Source of the DNA: Sinorhizobium saheli
GTDB taxonomy: Bacteria; Pseudomonadota; Alphaproteobacteria; Rhizobiales; Rhizobiaceae
NCBI RefSeq assembly: GCF_001651875.1
Contig: NZ_LNQB01000057.1
Span: 1-63,286, forward strand
Direction: 5' to 3'
DNA length: 63,286 nucleotides
Shown here: piece after piece, positions 25,801 to 34,457 of the stretch
How the letters are laid out: each line of letters opens with the position of its first letter
Position numbering within the stretch: the first letter of the stretch is position 1
Made by a program: the position numbers and the translations under genes
Notes under the pieces: generated by a model
Told to the model about the DNA's origin: nothing
What the model saw: the letters and a program-made list of their open reading frames with translations, nothing else
Database searches by the model: none

Positions 25801-26471
25801 TCTCGGGGCATTGGCTGAGGGCAGCCGTCCAGCGCGAGGGCTACAACTTTGGCGCGGCGACGCTTGCGCCCGTCGGCATCGTCGGGCTGCAGCCGAACCA
25901 ATTCCTGACCAGCACCAGTGGCTATGCCGATACGCTGGCTCTTCGGTGGGATGCAGAATGGAACGACTGGCTTTTCACCGCGGTCGACTATCAGCATCAG
26001 GAGATCCGCGACGGCATCGTCGACTTTCCGTTGTCGGCGAACGAGTACAGGTTCGACAAGGCCCGTCTCGATCGCGTCGCCTTCACTGCCAACTTGGCAC
26101 TCGGCCACGGCCTCGGTCTTTCCGCGACTTTCGCGCGCACCGAAAGCGAAGACCTCTCGGAGTTTCGCAACAACGCAGCCGGCGATCTACCATTGCTCCC
26201 CGAGAACTCCGGCCAGGTCGCACTCACCTGGGTCAATACGGCGAACATAAAGACGACTATCGCGGCAAACTATATTGGCGAGCGACGCGACGGGGCGGCT
26301 ACGCTGGACGATTTCTGGACCCTCGATGCCGCGCTGCAATGGGAGCCCTTCGACAAGCGCATCGAGGTCGAGTTGGCGGGCTATAACCTCCTCGACGAGG
26401 AGTTCGAGTTGAGCAATGGCCTTCCCGGCTGGGGTCCCACCGTCAAGGGCACGGTCAAAGTGCGGTTCTGA
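22839..26471 (+). CDS. FecR-TPR-outer-membrane beta-barrel fusion protein
   Basis: A 1210-residue exported protein. The signal peptide ends near AFGEP (residue 23). Residues 30-190 form a FecR domain with the typical IRGTDW at 135-140. Residues about 225-600 hold several TPR-like helical repeats (for example GDNRAAERAFKRAIELDPGD). From about 640 to the end, alternating aromatic strands finish in KVRF, a terminal Phe typical of outer-membrane barrels; the last part resembles TonB-dependent receptor strands. No TonB box or plug domain is evident. Its stop overlaps the ATG of the cyclase gene, so the two are coupled. It may sense an envelope state and pass it to the CHASE2 domain; this is inference. 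Confidence 0.8.
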   Translation: MRRPRTGALLAAMALFAPWPAFGEPVERAAPAAGSVIARKSGEEVRFVDVSNWRIVDLAQDLLPGDVLRTNATGALAVLFRDHTQIRLGRNTALRVKEIGAGDSRLELQSGTIWARAERGGKGLVIDTPAAAAAIRGTDWTLTVGGDGKTSLIVLEGVVELKNAYGSVTVKQGEGAVAAIGKAPTRIVIVTPKDREQMLFHLALRDAFVWMPATTLKMPDMRRQRARIEAQPEASRTAEDWLTLAEIYLTLDGRQRAHTALEQARRHGLDRSQAARADLIAALIAGSENRYGEAAKLFAKAARGLDAKRRSIAAYGGYFARALANPDRVESPPAQASGAYGALAEAWTAGFRTDIRAAIETITKAERQHPDDPTLPAARAHFAMLLDDRDEMRDGIEKGLAIDPDNPTALEARASYRFLIDNDKDDALADLERALETSPGSPSLWNAIGLVQGDRGDNRAAERAFKRAIELDPGDPLYHANLAIQYLDESRIAEAKREIDAALAIDPSFDLMLVARGRYHLQNGDVDKAVEDLLAGSTANPGYAGAQTLLAAAHYEKGDRVPAAQALDNADRLDPNDPVVATVRTAIAIDAYDADGAILNAQEAMRRTRARGGDNAALGANQTAGSTLNDAFRLQGLDAWGQYYGDVVFDAFTGAGYIDQAVRGSVNPLFSNYDFTVSSIVNSRNPSTFSAFFQGLLIEPHMLAGRERTANLLQSPFFEAELGGGVIADDDHTGWIGEAEIRGLTVSPFPISVFGNFQWEEPRDTIDQGAGNRIERDIRLIEANGFLTATPAPDDRIVAYVNYADGDDLQKWIRAPTPFFTSDISIGNDSAGLLGGIAWSHTFGYRNIVNAAFFYGDEQQTYNENTVLTSGPFQNRESIRQESKQKSYVAAVNHLYGEGDLTWRYGIEGGAIVSDSRFDYFEDVSSPPTITSISASAEQAVMKAYIDGLYEITPDLKVEGALFARYIEDVHNNNVRLEPKLGIAWAPISGHWLRAAVQREGYNFGAATLAPVGIVGLQPNQFLTSTSGYADTLALRWDAEWNDWLFTAVDYQHQEIRDGIVDFPLSANEYRFDKARLDRVAFTANLALGHGLGLSATFARTESEDLSEFRNNAAGDLPLLPENSGQVALTWVNTANIKTTIAANYIGERRDGAATLDDFWTLDAALQWEPFDKRIEVELAGYNLLDEEFELSNGLPGWGPTVKGTVKVRF

Positions 26472-28459
26472 TGAACGCCCCTCGTCCAGCGCTCGCCCGT
26501 CGACACGCCTTTGCCGTGATCGATCGACTTCGCCTCTCCAGGCGGCGAACCAAGCTCGCCGCCCTGACCACATTCGTCGCCGCTTTCGTCTCGCTTGCGT
26601 CGCTCACCGGCTCCTGGTCGCTCGCCGACCTCAGGGCCTACGACTATCTCTCGATCATTGGCCGCCCGGCGCTGCCTCAGGACGGGCCCGTCATCGTCGC
26701 GATCGACGAGCCGTCAATGGCCGAGATCGGCAGCCAGTGGCCGTGGCCGCGGGCGCTCCATGGCCGGCTGATCGAGGCGCTGAGGAAGGCCGGTGCGAAG
26801 GCGATCGCCTTCGACGTCATCTTCGCGGAGCCGGCAGCAGCGCCCGAAAACGATGAGGCTCTGGCCAAGGCTCTCGGCCCGGACGTGGTGCTTGCCGGCG
26901 ACCAGACGGTGATCCAGACGCCGCAAGCCGAACAGTTCGTCCGCACGGAGCCGCTGCCGCTCTTCACCGACAAAGGCGCGAAAGTGGGCATCGCCTCGGT
27001 CAATCTCAGCGGCGACGGCACGCTGAGGCAGATCCCACCCTATCCGGACGGGTTCGCCCTGACGCTTGCGACCGTCGCCGGAGCCGACCCGGAGCCGCCG
27101 CCGCGCAGGGCCCTGATCCAGACCTTCGGCCCGGCGCGCACCTATCCGACGGTTTCCTACTACCAGGCGCTCGATCCCGAAAACTTCCTGCCGGACGGCA
27201 CCTTCCGCGATCGCGTGGTCATCGTCGGCCTGAGCCTGCAGAATGCACCGTCGATCGCCGATGGCGGCGCGGATGCCTTCGCCACCTCCGATACGGTCTT
27301 TTCGCGCGGGCTCGTCGCCGGCGCGGAAATCCAGGCGAGCATCTACGACAATCTCGTGCACCGGCTCTTCATCAGCCAGGCGCGCGGCGCGGTCATCATA
27401 CCGGCGATCATTCTGGCCGCGCTCGCCGCCGCGCTGACCGTTCGCAAGTCGACGAACTGGCGGACCCTCGGATACGGCGCGCTCACGCTCACGCTCATCC
27501 TTCTTGCGAGCTATGGGCTGATGCGCGTCGGCCATGTGTTCGTCTCGCCGCTCGGTCCCGGGTTGGCCTTCCTCGGCGTCGCGATCGGCCAGGCGGGGCT
27601 CGACTATGCGGAGGAGCGGCGGCGGCGACGCGAGATCACGCTCGCCTTTTCGCAATATCTCTCGCCGGCCCTCGTCGAGCGTCTGGCGCAGGACCCGTCG
27701 CAGCTGAAGCTCGGCGGCGAAAGGCGCACGCTGACGATCCTCTTCTGCGACGTGCGCGGCTTCACGACGATTTCGGAGGACATGAAGGACGACCCGGAGG
27801 GGCTGACGACGCTGATCAACCGGCTGCTGACGCCGCTGTCGGAGGCGGTGCTCAATAAAGGCGGCACGATCGACAAATATATCGGCGACTGCCTGATGGC
27901 CTTCTGGAACGCGCCGCTCGACGATCCCGACCATGCGGTCCATGCCGTTGCGGCGGCGCGCGACATGCTCGCCGCGCTCAAACGGCTGAACGCAGAACTG
28001 GAGGCCGAAGTTAGGGCGGCGGGACGCCCGCCGAAGACGCTCCGCATCGGCATCGGCATCAACACCGGCGAATGCGTCGTCGGCAACATGGGCTCCGCCC
28101 GCCGCTTCGACTATTCGGCGCTGGGGGACGCCGTCAATCTCGCCTCCCGCCTCGAAGGTGCCTCGAAGGACTACGGCGTGCCCCTCCTCCTCGGCGAGCG
28201 GACGGCCGTACTTGCCGCGCCGAAATTCCCGATCGCCGAGCTAGACCGGATCACCGTCAAGGGGCGCAACGCGGTCTCGCCCGTCTTTACGGTCGCCGAA
28301 GGCGCTTCGGACGCGGCGCTCCAACGCCATCACGCCTATGTCGCGCGAAAATATAAAGGTGAAATCACTCTCGACGACGGCTTGCTCGACGCGCTCAAAG
28401 AGGAACTGCCATCGCTCGAGCGCTATTACGAGCGCGAACGCCAGCGGCTCTCGGGCTGA
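26471..28459 (+). CDS. CHASE2-domain class III adenylate cyclase
   Basis: A 662-residue inner-membrane protein. One helix (about 28-47) precedes a periplasmic CHASE2 domain (about 50-305), then two or three helices (306-375), a short coiled linker, and a class III cyclase domain (415-590). Metal Asp427 (CDVRGF) and Asp473 (KYIGD), Lys469 and Ser549 for adenine recognition, Asn556 and Arg560 (GDAVNLASRLEG) are all present, so it should be active and make cAMP rather than a pyrimidine product. It overlaps the FecR-barrel gene by 1 nt (TGATG). The stop is followed at once by a long inverted repeat. Confidence 0.88.
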   Translation: MNAPRPALARRHAFAVIDRLRLSRRRTKLAALTTFVAAFVSLASLTGSWSLADLRAYDYLSIIGRPALPQDGPVIVAIDEPSMAEIGSQWPWPRALHGRLIEALRKAGAKAIAFDVIFAEPAAAPENDEALAKALGPDVVLAGDQTVIQTPQAEQFVRTEPLPLFTDKGAKVGIASVNLSGDGTLRQIPPYPDGFALTLATVAGADPEPPPRRALIQTFGPARTYPTVSYYQALDPENFLPDGTFRDRVVIVGLSLQNAPSIADGGADAFATSDTVFSRGLVAGAEIQASIYDNLVHRLFISQARGAVIIPAIILAALAAALTVRKSTNWRTLGYGALTLTLILLASYGLMRVGHVFVSPLGPGLAFLGVAIGQAGLDYAEERRRRREITLAFSQYLSPALVERLAQDPSQLKLGGERRTLTILFCDVRGFTTISEDMKDDPEGLTTLINRLLTPLSEAVLNKGGTIDKYIGDCLMAFWNAPLDDPDHAVHAVAAARDMLAALKRLNAELEAEVRAAGRPPKTLRIGIGINTGECVVGNMGSARRFDYSALGDAVNLASRLEGASKDYGVPLLLGERTAVLAAPKFPIAELDRITVKGRNAVSPVFTVAEGASDAALQRHHAYVARKYKGEITLDDGLLDALKEELPSLERYYERERQRLSG

Positions 28460-28650
28460 GCGGATGCGCCCCTCATCCGGCCTGCCGGCCACCTTCTCCC
28501 CATCGTGATGGGGAGAAGGGACAATGCCGCACCCACCCTGACCTTCTCTCCCGCCTGCGGGCTGAAGTGAGGAGCAGACGCGCGCCGCTCGTCTCTTCGC
28601 CCCGCTCGCGCGAGAAGGTGGCCGGCAGGCCGGATGAGGGGCGCATCCGC
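28460..28650. repeat. Palindromic repeat with perfect 39-bp arms
   Basis: The first 39 bases (28460-28498) are the exact reverse complement of bases 28612-28650. The core GGCCTGCCGGCCACCTTCTC is shared with other repeats in this window. The left arm starts directly after the cyclase stop codon; the right arm ends 14 nt before the LivF stop. It could form a hairpin in both convergent transcripts and so serve as a bidirectional terminator. Confidence 0.8.
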
Positions 28651-28663
28651 GCCGCTTATAAGG

Positions 28664-29386
28664 CTAATGCAACCCGCCAACGCCGAGCAGCCGCTCGACC
28701 GCCGCCTGATCCTTCGCGAGCGCCGCCGGCGTGCCGCTCCAGGCAAGCCCGCCCCGCTCCAGGATGATGACATGGTCGGCGAAATCGATCGCGCTCTGGA
28801 TGCGCTGCTCGACGAGCAGGATCGTCATGTCCCCGGTTCTTGCAAGCTCGGCGAAGGCCTTCATCAGCTCCTCGCAGATCACCGGCGCAAGGCCTTCGAG
28901 CGGCTCGTCGAGGAGCAGCACCGACGGCCGGCCGAGGATCGAGCGGGCGGTCGAAAGCATCTGCTGCTCGCCGCCGGAAAGCTGCGAACCGAGGTTCTTC
29001 CGCCGCTCGTACAGGCGCGGGAACATCTCGTAGGCTTCCGCGACCGCGGTCTTCGGCCGACCCTTGAGGCCGACGAAAAGGTTCTCCTCGACCGTCAACG
29101 TCGGGAAGACGCAGCGCGCCTGCGGCACGAAGCCGAGGCCGCTCAGCGCCCGCGACGCGCTCGGCAGCGTGGTGACGTCCGTCTCGCCGATGCGGATGCG
29201 CCCGTCGTAGCGGCGGGTCTGGCCGGCGAGCGTCGCAAGCAGCGTCGTCTTGCCCATGCCGTTGCGGCCGAGCACGGCAAGGCGCGCGCCGGCCGGCACC
29301 GAGAAGGAGATCCCCTCGAGCACCCGCGTCGGCCCGTAGCCGGCGGAGAGATTTTCGACCTCAAGCGGCGTGGCTGGCATTGGCAT
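28664..29386 (-). CDS. livF: Branched-chain-type ABC transporter ATP-binding protein LivF
   Basis: A 240-residue ATPase with Walker A GRNGMGKTT, signature LSGGEQQM, Walker B VLLLDEPLEGLAP and the switch His replaced as in LivF (LLVEQ). It overlaps the LivG gene by 26 nt. It is the last gene of a five-gene HAAT-class operon. The substrate may be branched-chain amino acids, amides or aromatic acids; nothing here decides it. Confidence 0.87.
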   Translation of the reverse strand: MPMPATPLEVENLSAGYGPTRVLEGISFSVPAGARLAVLGRNGMGKTTLLATLAGQTRRYDGRIRIGETDVTTLPSASRALSGLGFVPQARCVFPTLTVEENLFVGLKGRPKTAVAEAYEMFPRLYERRKNLGSQLSGGEQQMLSTARSILGRPSVLLLDEPLEGLAPVICEELMKAFAELARTGDMTILLVEQRIQSAIDFADHVIILERGGLAWSGTPAALAKDQAAVERLLGVGGLH

Positions 29387-30125
29387 AGCTCCCGAGATAG
29401 GCCTCGCGCACGCGCTGGTCCCTGGTCACCTCCGACGGCGTGCCGTCGAAGATGATGGCGCCGGCGGCAAGCACGATGACCCGCTTGGCGAAACGGAAGA
29501 CGAGATCCATGTCGTGCTCGATCATCAGCACGGCGAGATCCGCCGGAAGATCGGCGAGCGCCTCTTCGATGCGCCCGGTGTCGCTTTGCGGCACGCCGGC
29601 CGCCGGTTCGTCGAGCAGCAGCACCCTTGGCTTCAGCGCCAGCGCCACCGCAATCTCCAGGAGCCGCTGCTGGCCATAGGCGATCTCGCTGACGCGCCGG
29701 TGCATCAGCTCGCGCAGGCCGAGCTTGCCGAGGAGGTCGCCGACCTCCGCCATGACGTCCGGCATGGCGAGGAAATGACCGAACAGACGCCCCGCCCGGC
29801 CGTCGCGCTGCAGGACCGCGAGCGCCACGTGCTCGGCCGGCGTCATCTCGTGAAACAGCCGCGTCACCTGGAACGAGCGCACCAGCCCGCGCCGGACACG
29901 GCCGATCGCATCGATGTGCGTGACGCTTTCGCCGCCGATCCGGACGTCGCCGGCATCGGCCTTGAGATTGCCGGTGACGAGATTGACGAAGGTCGTCTTG
30001 CCGGCGCCGTTCGGGCCGATCAAGGCGACGCGGTCGCCGGGCGCCATCGACAGGCTGACGTCGTCGGTGACGGCGAGGCCGCCGAAGGAGCGCTTCAGGT
30101 TCCTGACTTCGAAAATCGCGCTCAT
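29361..30125 (-). CDS. livG: Branched-chain-type ABC transporter ATP-binding protein LivG
   Basis: A 254-residue ATPase with Walker A GPNGAGKTT and Walker B VLLLDEPAAGVP, and IEHDM as switch. The signature is unusual, reading IAYGQQRLLEIA where LSYGQQR is common. The start at 30125 overlaps the LivM stop by 4 nt. Works with LivF as the ATPase pair of the importer. Confidence 0.87.
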   Translation of the reverse strand: MSAIFEVRNLKRSFGGLAVTDDVSLSMAPGDRVALIGPNGAGKTTFVNLVTGNLKADAGDVRIGGESVTHIDAIGRVRRGLVRSFQVTRLFHEMTPAEHVALAVLQRDGRAGRLFGHFLAMPDVMAEVGDLLGKLGLRELMHRRVSEIAYGQQRLLEIAVALALKPRVLLLDEPAAGVPQSDTGRIEEALADLPADLAVLMIEHDMDLVFRFAKRVIVLAAGAIIFDGTPSEVTRDQRVREAYLGSYANASHAA

Positions 30126-31135
30126 CGGCCTGCCTCCCGCCGGCGCGCAACGAAGGCGGCCGCCGTTCCGTAAAGACCGCGCGGCGCGAACAAGACGACG
30201 GCGATCAGGAGCGCCCCGACCATGGTCAGCCAATGGAAGGGATTGGCGGCCGAGACGATGTCCTCGAAGAACATGAAGACGATGGTGCCGGCGAGCGCGC
30301 CGAACAGCGAGCCGGTGCCGCCGAGGACGAGCATCACCAGGCTTTCGGCCGAGAGTGTGAAGGAGAGGCTATCGAGGCCGACCACCTGTGTCGAGATGGC
30401 GTTGAGTGCCCCGCCGACGCCCGCGACCGCGCCGGAAAGGACGTACATTTTCACGATCGCCACGCGCGGCGAGGCACCCATCGCCCGGATACGGATCGGG
30501 TCCTCCTTGATGCCGCGGCAGAGCATGCCGAAGGGCGAGCGCACGATCAGGCGCAGAAGCGCAAAGACGACGGCCAGGAGCCCGATGCCGAAGCCATAGG
30601 CGGTGCGACCCCAGAGGTCGAACGCGAAGAGACCGAGCAGCGGATCGGGCGCGATACCGGCAAGCCCGTCGCTGCCGCCTGTCCAGGACGAGGCCTTGTT
30701 GGCGAACTCGTGGAACAGGTGGATGAGGGCGATCGAAAGCACGAGTTGCGGAAGGCCATGCGCCCTCAGGATGACCACGCCGCAGACGAGCCCTGCGAAC
30801 GCACCGCCGAGGACGCCTGAGACGAGCATCAGCAGCGGATCGGTGATCCCGAAATGAACCGCGGCGATGCCGGCGGCATAGGCGCCGCTGCCGAAGAGCG
30901 CCGCCTGGCCGAGCGTCGCCACGCCGCAATAGCCGGTGACGAGATCGAGCGAGAGCACCAGGAGCGCGATCGCGGTGATGCGCGTCAGAAGCGCCAGGTT
31001 GTTGGGAAACAGGAGGTAACCGATCGCGGCGAGCGCGAGGATCACCGCGAGGCCGGCCAGGTCACGGCCGAAGCTGCGCCGTTTCACCGGAGCGGTCGTC
31101 GTCGCGACCGTGTCGTTCATCGTCGCCATGGTCAT
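30122..31135 (-). CDS. livM: Branched-chain-type ABC transporter permease LivM
   Basis: A 337-residue permease with about nine membrane helices; GYCGVATLGQAALFGSGAYA near residue 68 is characteristic of LivM. Three Met codons lie near the N terminus; the first (31135) has GGAAGGACGAG upstream and overlaps the LivH stop by 1 nt (TAATG), so I kept it. Confidence 0.87.
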   Translation of the reverse strand: MTMATMNDTVATTTAPVKRRSFGRDLAGLAVILALAAIGYLLFPNNLALLTRITAIALLVLSLDLVTGYCGVATLGQAALFGSGAYAAGIAAVHFGITDPLLMLVSGVLGGAFAGLVCGVVILRAHGLPQLVLSIALIHLFHEFANKASSWTGGSDGLAGIAPDPLLGLFAFDLWGRTAYGFGIGLLAVVFALLRLIVRSPFGMLCRGIKEDPIRIRAMGASPRVAIVKMYVLSGAVAGVGGALNAISTQVVGLDSLSFTLSAESLVMLVLGGTGSLFGALAGTIVFMFFEDIVSAANPFHWLTMVGALLIAVVLFAPRGLYGTAAAFVARRREAGR

Positions 31136-31998
31136 TATCTCGTCCTTCCCGCCAGGCCGCGCGGGAAGACGCAGACGATGGCGATGACGGCGAGATAGAA
31201 GAAGAACTCGCCGAACTCCGGCATCAGGTAGCGCCCTGCCGTGTCGATCCCGCCGAGCAGCAGGCAGGCAAGCAACGCTCCCGGGATCGACCCCGCGCCC
31301 CCGACGGAAACGACGACGAGGAAGGTCACCATGTAGCGCAGCGCATAATAGGGCTCGACGGGCAAGAGTTCGGCACCGACGACGCCGCCGAGCGCGGCGA
31401 GCCCGACGGCGACGGCGAAGCTCACCGCATAGACGATCTCTGTGCGGACCCCGAGTGCCGCCGCCATCGCCGCATTGTCGACGGAAGCCCTGAGCTTCAC
31501 CCCGAAGGCGGTCTTCTCGATCGCGTACCAGAGGCCCACGGCAACGGCGAGGCCGCAGGCGATCGCGAAGAGCCGGTGCGTCGCGATCGAGCGGAAGCCG
31601 AGGTCGACGGAGCCCCTGAGGCCCGGCGGCAGCGGCATCGTCTTGAGCGTCGGGCCGAAGACATAATTGGCGATGCCGATGATGCAGAAGGTGATGCCGA
31701 TCGTCATCAGGACCTGCGTCAGTTCCGGTGCTCCGTAGATGCGCCGGTAGAGGAGCCGCTCGATCGGCACGGCGATGACGATCGTGCCGAAGACCGCGAT
31801 CAGTACCGCCAACCCGTAGCCGAGGCCGAGATCGCGCGCCGCGTAGGAGGCGATATAGCCGCCGATCATCGCGAAGGCCCCGTGGGCGAGGTTGACGACC
31901 CGCATGAGGCCCATGGTGACGGAGAGGCCGATCGAGATCACGAACAGCACCATGCCGTAGGCGAGCGCATCGACCGCTATGCTGAAGATGGTTTGCAT
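31135..31998 (-). CDS. livH: Branched-chain-type ABC transporter permease LivH
   Basis: A 287-residue permease with about eight helices. TMGLMRVVNLAHGAFAMIGG near residue 29 and GGAGSIPGALLACLLLGGID near 236 are standard for LivH. It pairs with LivM. A 66-nt gap separates it from the binding-protein gene upstream. Confidence 0.87.
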   Translation of the reverse strand: MQTIFSIAVDALAYGMVLFVISIGLSVTMGLMRVVNLAHGAFAMIGGYIASYAARDLGLGYGLAVLIAVFGTIVIAVPIERLLYRRIYGAPELTQVLMTIGITFCIIGIANYVFGPTLKTMPLPPGLRGSVDLGFRSIATHRLFAIACGLAVAVGLWYAIEKTAFGVKLRASVDNAAMAAALGVRTEIVYAVSFAVAVGLAALGGVVGAELLPVEPYYALRYMVTFLVVVSVGGAGSIPGALLACLLLGGIDTAGRYLMPEFGEFFFYLAVIAIVCVFPRGLAGRTR

Positions 31999-32064
31999 CA
32001 GCCCATCCTGTTCCTTCAGGGGTGCGAGGCCGGTCTGCCCCCTTTTCCGGATCGGCGATCGATC

Positions 32065-33237
32065 CTACTTCAGCGCCGCAAGGCCGGGATCGCCCTGCTT
32101 CTCGAAGGTCTGGATCTCCTTGTTGTAATAGGTGCCGTCATCGGCCTTGGCCACCTCGCGCAGATAGATGTTCTGCGTGATGTGACGCGATTCCGGATCG
32201 ATCGACACGGGCCCGCGCGGGCTCGTCCAGGAGAGGCCCTTGACCGCATCGACCGCCTTGGCGGCATCCTGCTCGCCGCCGGTCGCCTCGATCATCTTGT
32301 AGATGACATGCATGCCGTCATAGGCGCCGACCGCCGGGAAGGAGAGCTCCGCCGGATTGCCGATCGCCTTGGCGGCCGCCTCGACGAAGGCCTTGTTTTC
32401 GGGCGAGTCGTGCGAGACGGCGTAGTGGAAGGTCGTGCGAATGCCGAGCGCGGCCTCGCCGAGTGCCGGCAGGTCCGATTCCTGCGTCAGGTCGCCCGGC
32501 GCGAAGAACTTGATCCCGGCGTCCTTGAGGCCGTTTTCGTTGAAGGCCTTGACGAAGCCGAGCGTCGTCGGGCCGGACGGCAGGAAGGCGAAGACACCTT
32601 CCGCGCCCGAGTCCTTGATGCGCTGCATGATCGGCGAGAAGTCGTTGGTCGAGAGCGGCATGCGGATCGCCTCGACGATCTCGCCTCCTACCGCTTCAAA
32701 ACCCTGCTTGAACGCGTTCTCCGCGTCGACGCCGGGGCCGTAGTCGCTGACGACCGAGATGATCTTCGAGACACCGGCATCCTTTGTGACCTTGGCGATC
32801 GGCGTGGATGTCTGCCAGAGCGTGAACGACGTGCGCACGGCGAGCGGGCTCTTGGTGACGATCGCCGATGTCGCGGCATTCATGATCACGAGCGGCACGT
32901 TCGCCTGCTCGAGCAGCGGCGTGACCGCCATCGCATCCGGCGTGAAATAGAAGCCGGCGAGATATTGCACGCCTTCCTTGACCACCAGCTCCTGCGCGAG
33001 CGCCTTCGACTGCGCCGGATCGGGCTGCGGCACGTCGCGGTAGATGACCTCTATGTCGTCGTCACCCACCTTGCTGCCGTTCATCGCCATATAGGCGTCG
33101 ATGCCCGCCTTGAAGTTCTTACCCTGCAGCGCGAAGGGGCCGGAAAAGGGCCCGATGACGCCGATCTTGATCGTGTCGGCGCAGGCCGCACCGCTCATTG
33201 CCAAGGCCGCGAGCGCAGCCAGGATGGTCCGTTTCAT
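32065..33237 (-). CDS. Branched-chain-type ABC transporter binding protein (LivJ/LivK family)
   Basis: A 390-residue periplasmic protein. A signal peptide ends at GAACA (about residue 20), followed by DTIKIGVIGPFSGPFALQG, the usual start of Leu/Ile/Val-type receptors. The ATG at 33237 follows GGGGAGGA; an upstream frame is not supported. It is the first gene of the operon. Many rhizobial paralogues of this family bind aromatic acids or amides, and aromatic catabolism genes lie 5 kb away, but no direct link is seen. Confidence 0.86.
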   Translation of the reverse strand: MKRTILAALAALAMSGAACADTIKIGVIGPFSGPFALQGKNFKAGIDAYMAMNGSKVGDDDIEVIYRDVPQPDPAQSKALAQELVVKEGVQYLAGFYFTPDAMAVTPLLEQANVPLVIMNAATSAIVTKSPLAVRTSFTLWQTSTPIAKVTKDAGVSKIISVVSDYGPGVDAENAFKQGFEAVGGEIVEAIRMPLSTNDFSPIMQRIKDSGAEGVFAFLPSGPTTLGFVKAFNENGLKDAGIKFFAPGDLTQESDLPALGEAALGIRTTFHYAVSHDSPENKAFVEAAAKAIGNPAELSFPAVGAYDGMHVIYKMIEATGGEQDAAKAVDAVKGLSWTSPRGPVSIDPESRHITQNIYLREVAKADDGTYYNKEIQTFEKQGDPGLAALK

Positions 33238-33847
33238 CTGTCCTCCCCGCGACGCCCGGCCACTCCCACCCGGCATCGCTTTAAGATCAATCGCGATTGA
33301 ACGGCGGCCAGTCTGCCATGGCAAACGGTAATGCAGAAATGAAATATAGGCGGAAATCCATAATCGCCAGGTTATGGATTCCCAAGCGGCCGCGTCCGAC
33401 CGCTATCGCAATGGTCGCGTTCGACGCAATCGCCCGCAGGCCAAGCCGAACGAAACAGGCGCGCTCGCGGCCATGCCGGCCTCTGCGGCCGCGCTGCCCG
33501 AGGGCGGCGGCTTCGTACGTCCTCGCCGAGGATTGTCCCGCGCAGAGTTGTGGCGAAAAACATTACAATAGTTTCATGAGTGTAGCAGCAGCATAACCAG
33601 CGCAACAACAGGATGAACTACTCATTTGTTTTCAAATCGAATTCCCAGAAAATTCGTATTTCACTAGAGGTTTCGGAAGAACAGTCCGAGAAATACATTA
33701 ACCATTTTTAACATGACGCAGACGATCTGCCTGGTTATTTATATCGCCGAGGCTGAATACTGCCGGTGACCGAACGGCCACGACGCGACGGTATGAGACG
33801 GCCTCGACGGGAAGCCGGTCGCTTCCGCAAATCAGGGAGACGCAAAA
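33238..33847. other. Intergenic region between Liv operon and secreted-protein gene
   Basis: About 600 nt. The left part should hold the leftward Liv promoter. The right part (33590-33770) is clearly AT-rich relative to the window and probably holds the promoter of the small secreted protein. I saw no RNA gene, no supported frame and no clear operator. Confidence 0.45.
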
Positions 33848-34303
33848 ATGCGCTCGCTCATCAAGACATCCGTAGTTGCAACCCTCGCCCTGGCGTTCGC
33901 CGCCGGCGGCGCATTTGCCGCCCAAAGCCACGAGACGCACATGCCGTCGTCGGACCGAGTCGAAAACGGCGACTATTACCAGGGTCTTTATCCCAATGAC
34001 GGCGCGATGAGCGCTCCAGTGCCCATCATCGCGACCGAAGCGTCGGCTGCGGTCGTTGAGCGACCCCGGCTCGCCGGCATCCTCCATGCGCTTCGCGCGG
34101 CTGATCGGCGCATGGACGCGGAACGCTCGCAGGGCAAGCTCAGCGGCGTCGCCTTCAACAGGCTGCGTCGCGAGGAAGCGAGCATCCGTGCCGGCGCGAT
34201 GCAGGTGGCGGCTCGCCATCACGGCATGCTACCGTACCGGTCCTATACGGACTTGCAGCGGGACGTGCGCCGGCTTGATTGGAACATCGCCCGCGCCACC
34301 TGA
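33848..34303 (+). CDS. Small secreted hypothetical protein
   Basis: A 151-residue protein with a clean signal peptide (ALAFAAGGAFAAQS, cleavage near residue 25). The mature part has a short disordered stretch, then two or three amphipathic helices (RLAGILHALRAADRRMDAER, and RSYTDLQRDVRRLDWNI), rich in Arg. AGGGAGACGC stands upstream of the ATG. No known domain is recognised. It stands alone. Confidence 0.7.
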   Translation: MRSLIKTSVVATLALAFAAGGAFAAQSHETHMPSSDRVENGDYYQGLYPNDGAMSAPVPIIATEASAAVVERPRLAGILHALRAADRRMDAERSQGKLSGVAFNRLRREEASIRAGAMQVAARHHGMLPYRSYTDLQRDVRRLDWNIARAT

Positions 34304-34457
34304 TAACCTGACGACTCCGTCGCAATGCCGCGCACTTCATCAGGGCGCGGCATTGCCGCGAAGGCAATCACCGCTGCGAACGGCTGCAAGAGCGAACGCC
34401 CGGGAACAAAGCGCTCGCCCATCGTGTTGAACCGGGTAGACAATCCAGCACGCCGCC

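Noticed and set aside
22162..28459. A canonical Pycsar defence system
   Set aside because: The cyclase is a membrane CHASE2 adenylate-type enzyme, not a compact PycC uridylate/cytidylate cyclase, and the genes are divergent. Only a relationship of the effector family is claimed.
33372..33608. 78-codon leftward frame with Cys-rich start
   Set aside because: No ribosome site; composition follows the AT/GC gradient of the intergenic region rather than coding bias.
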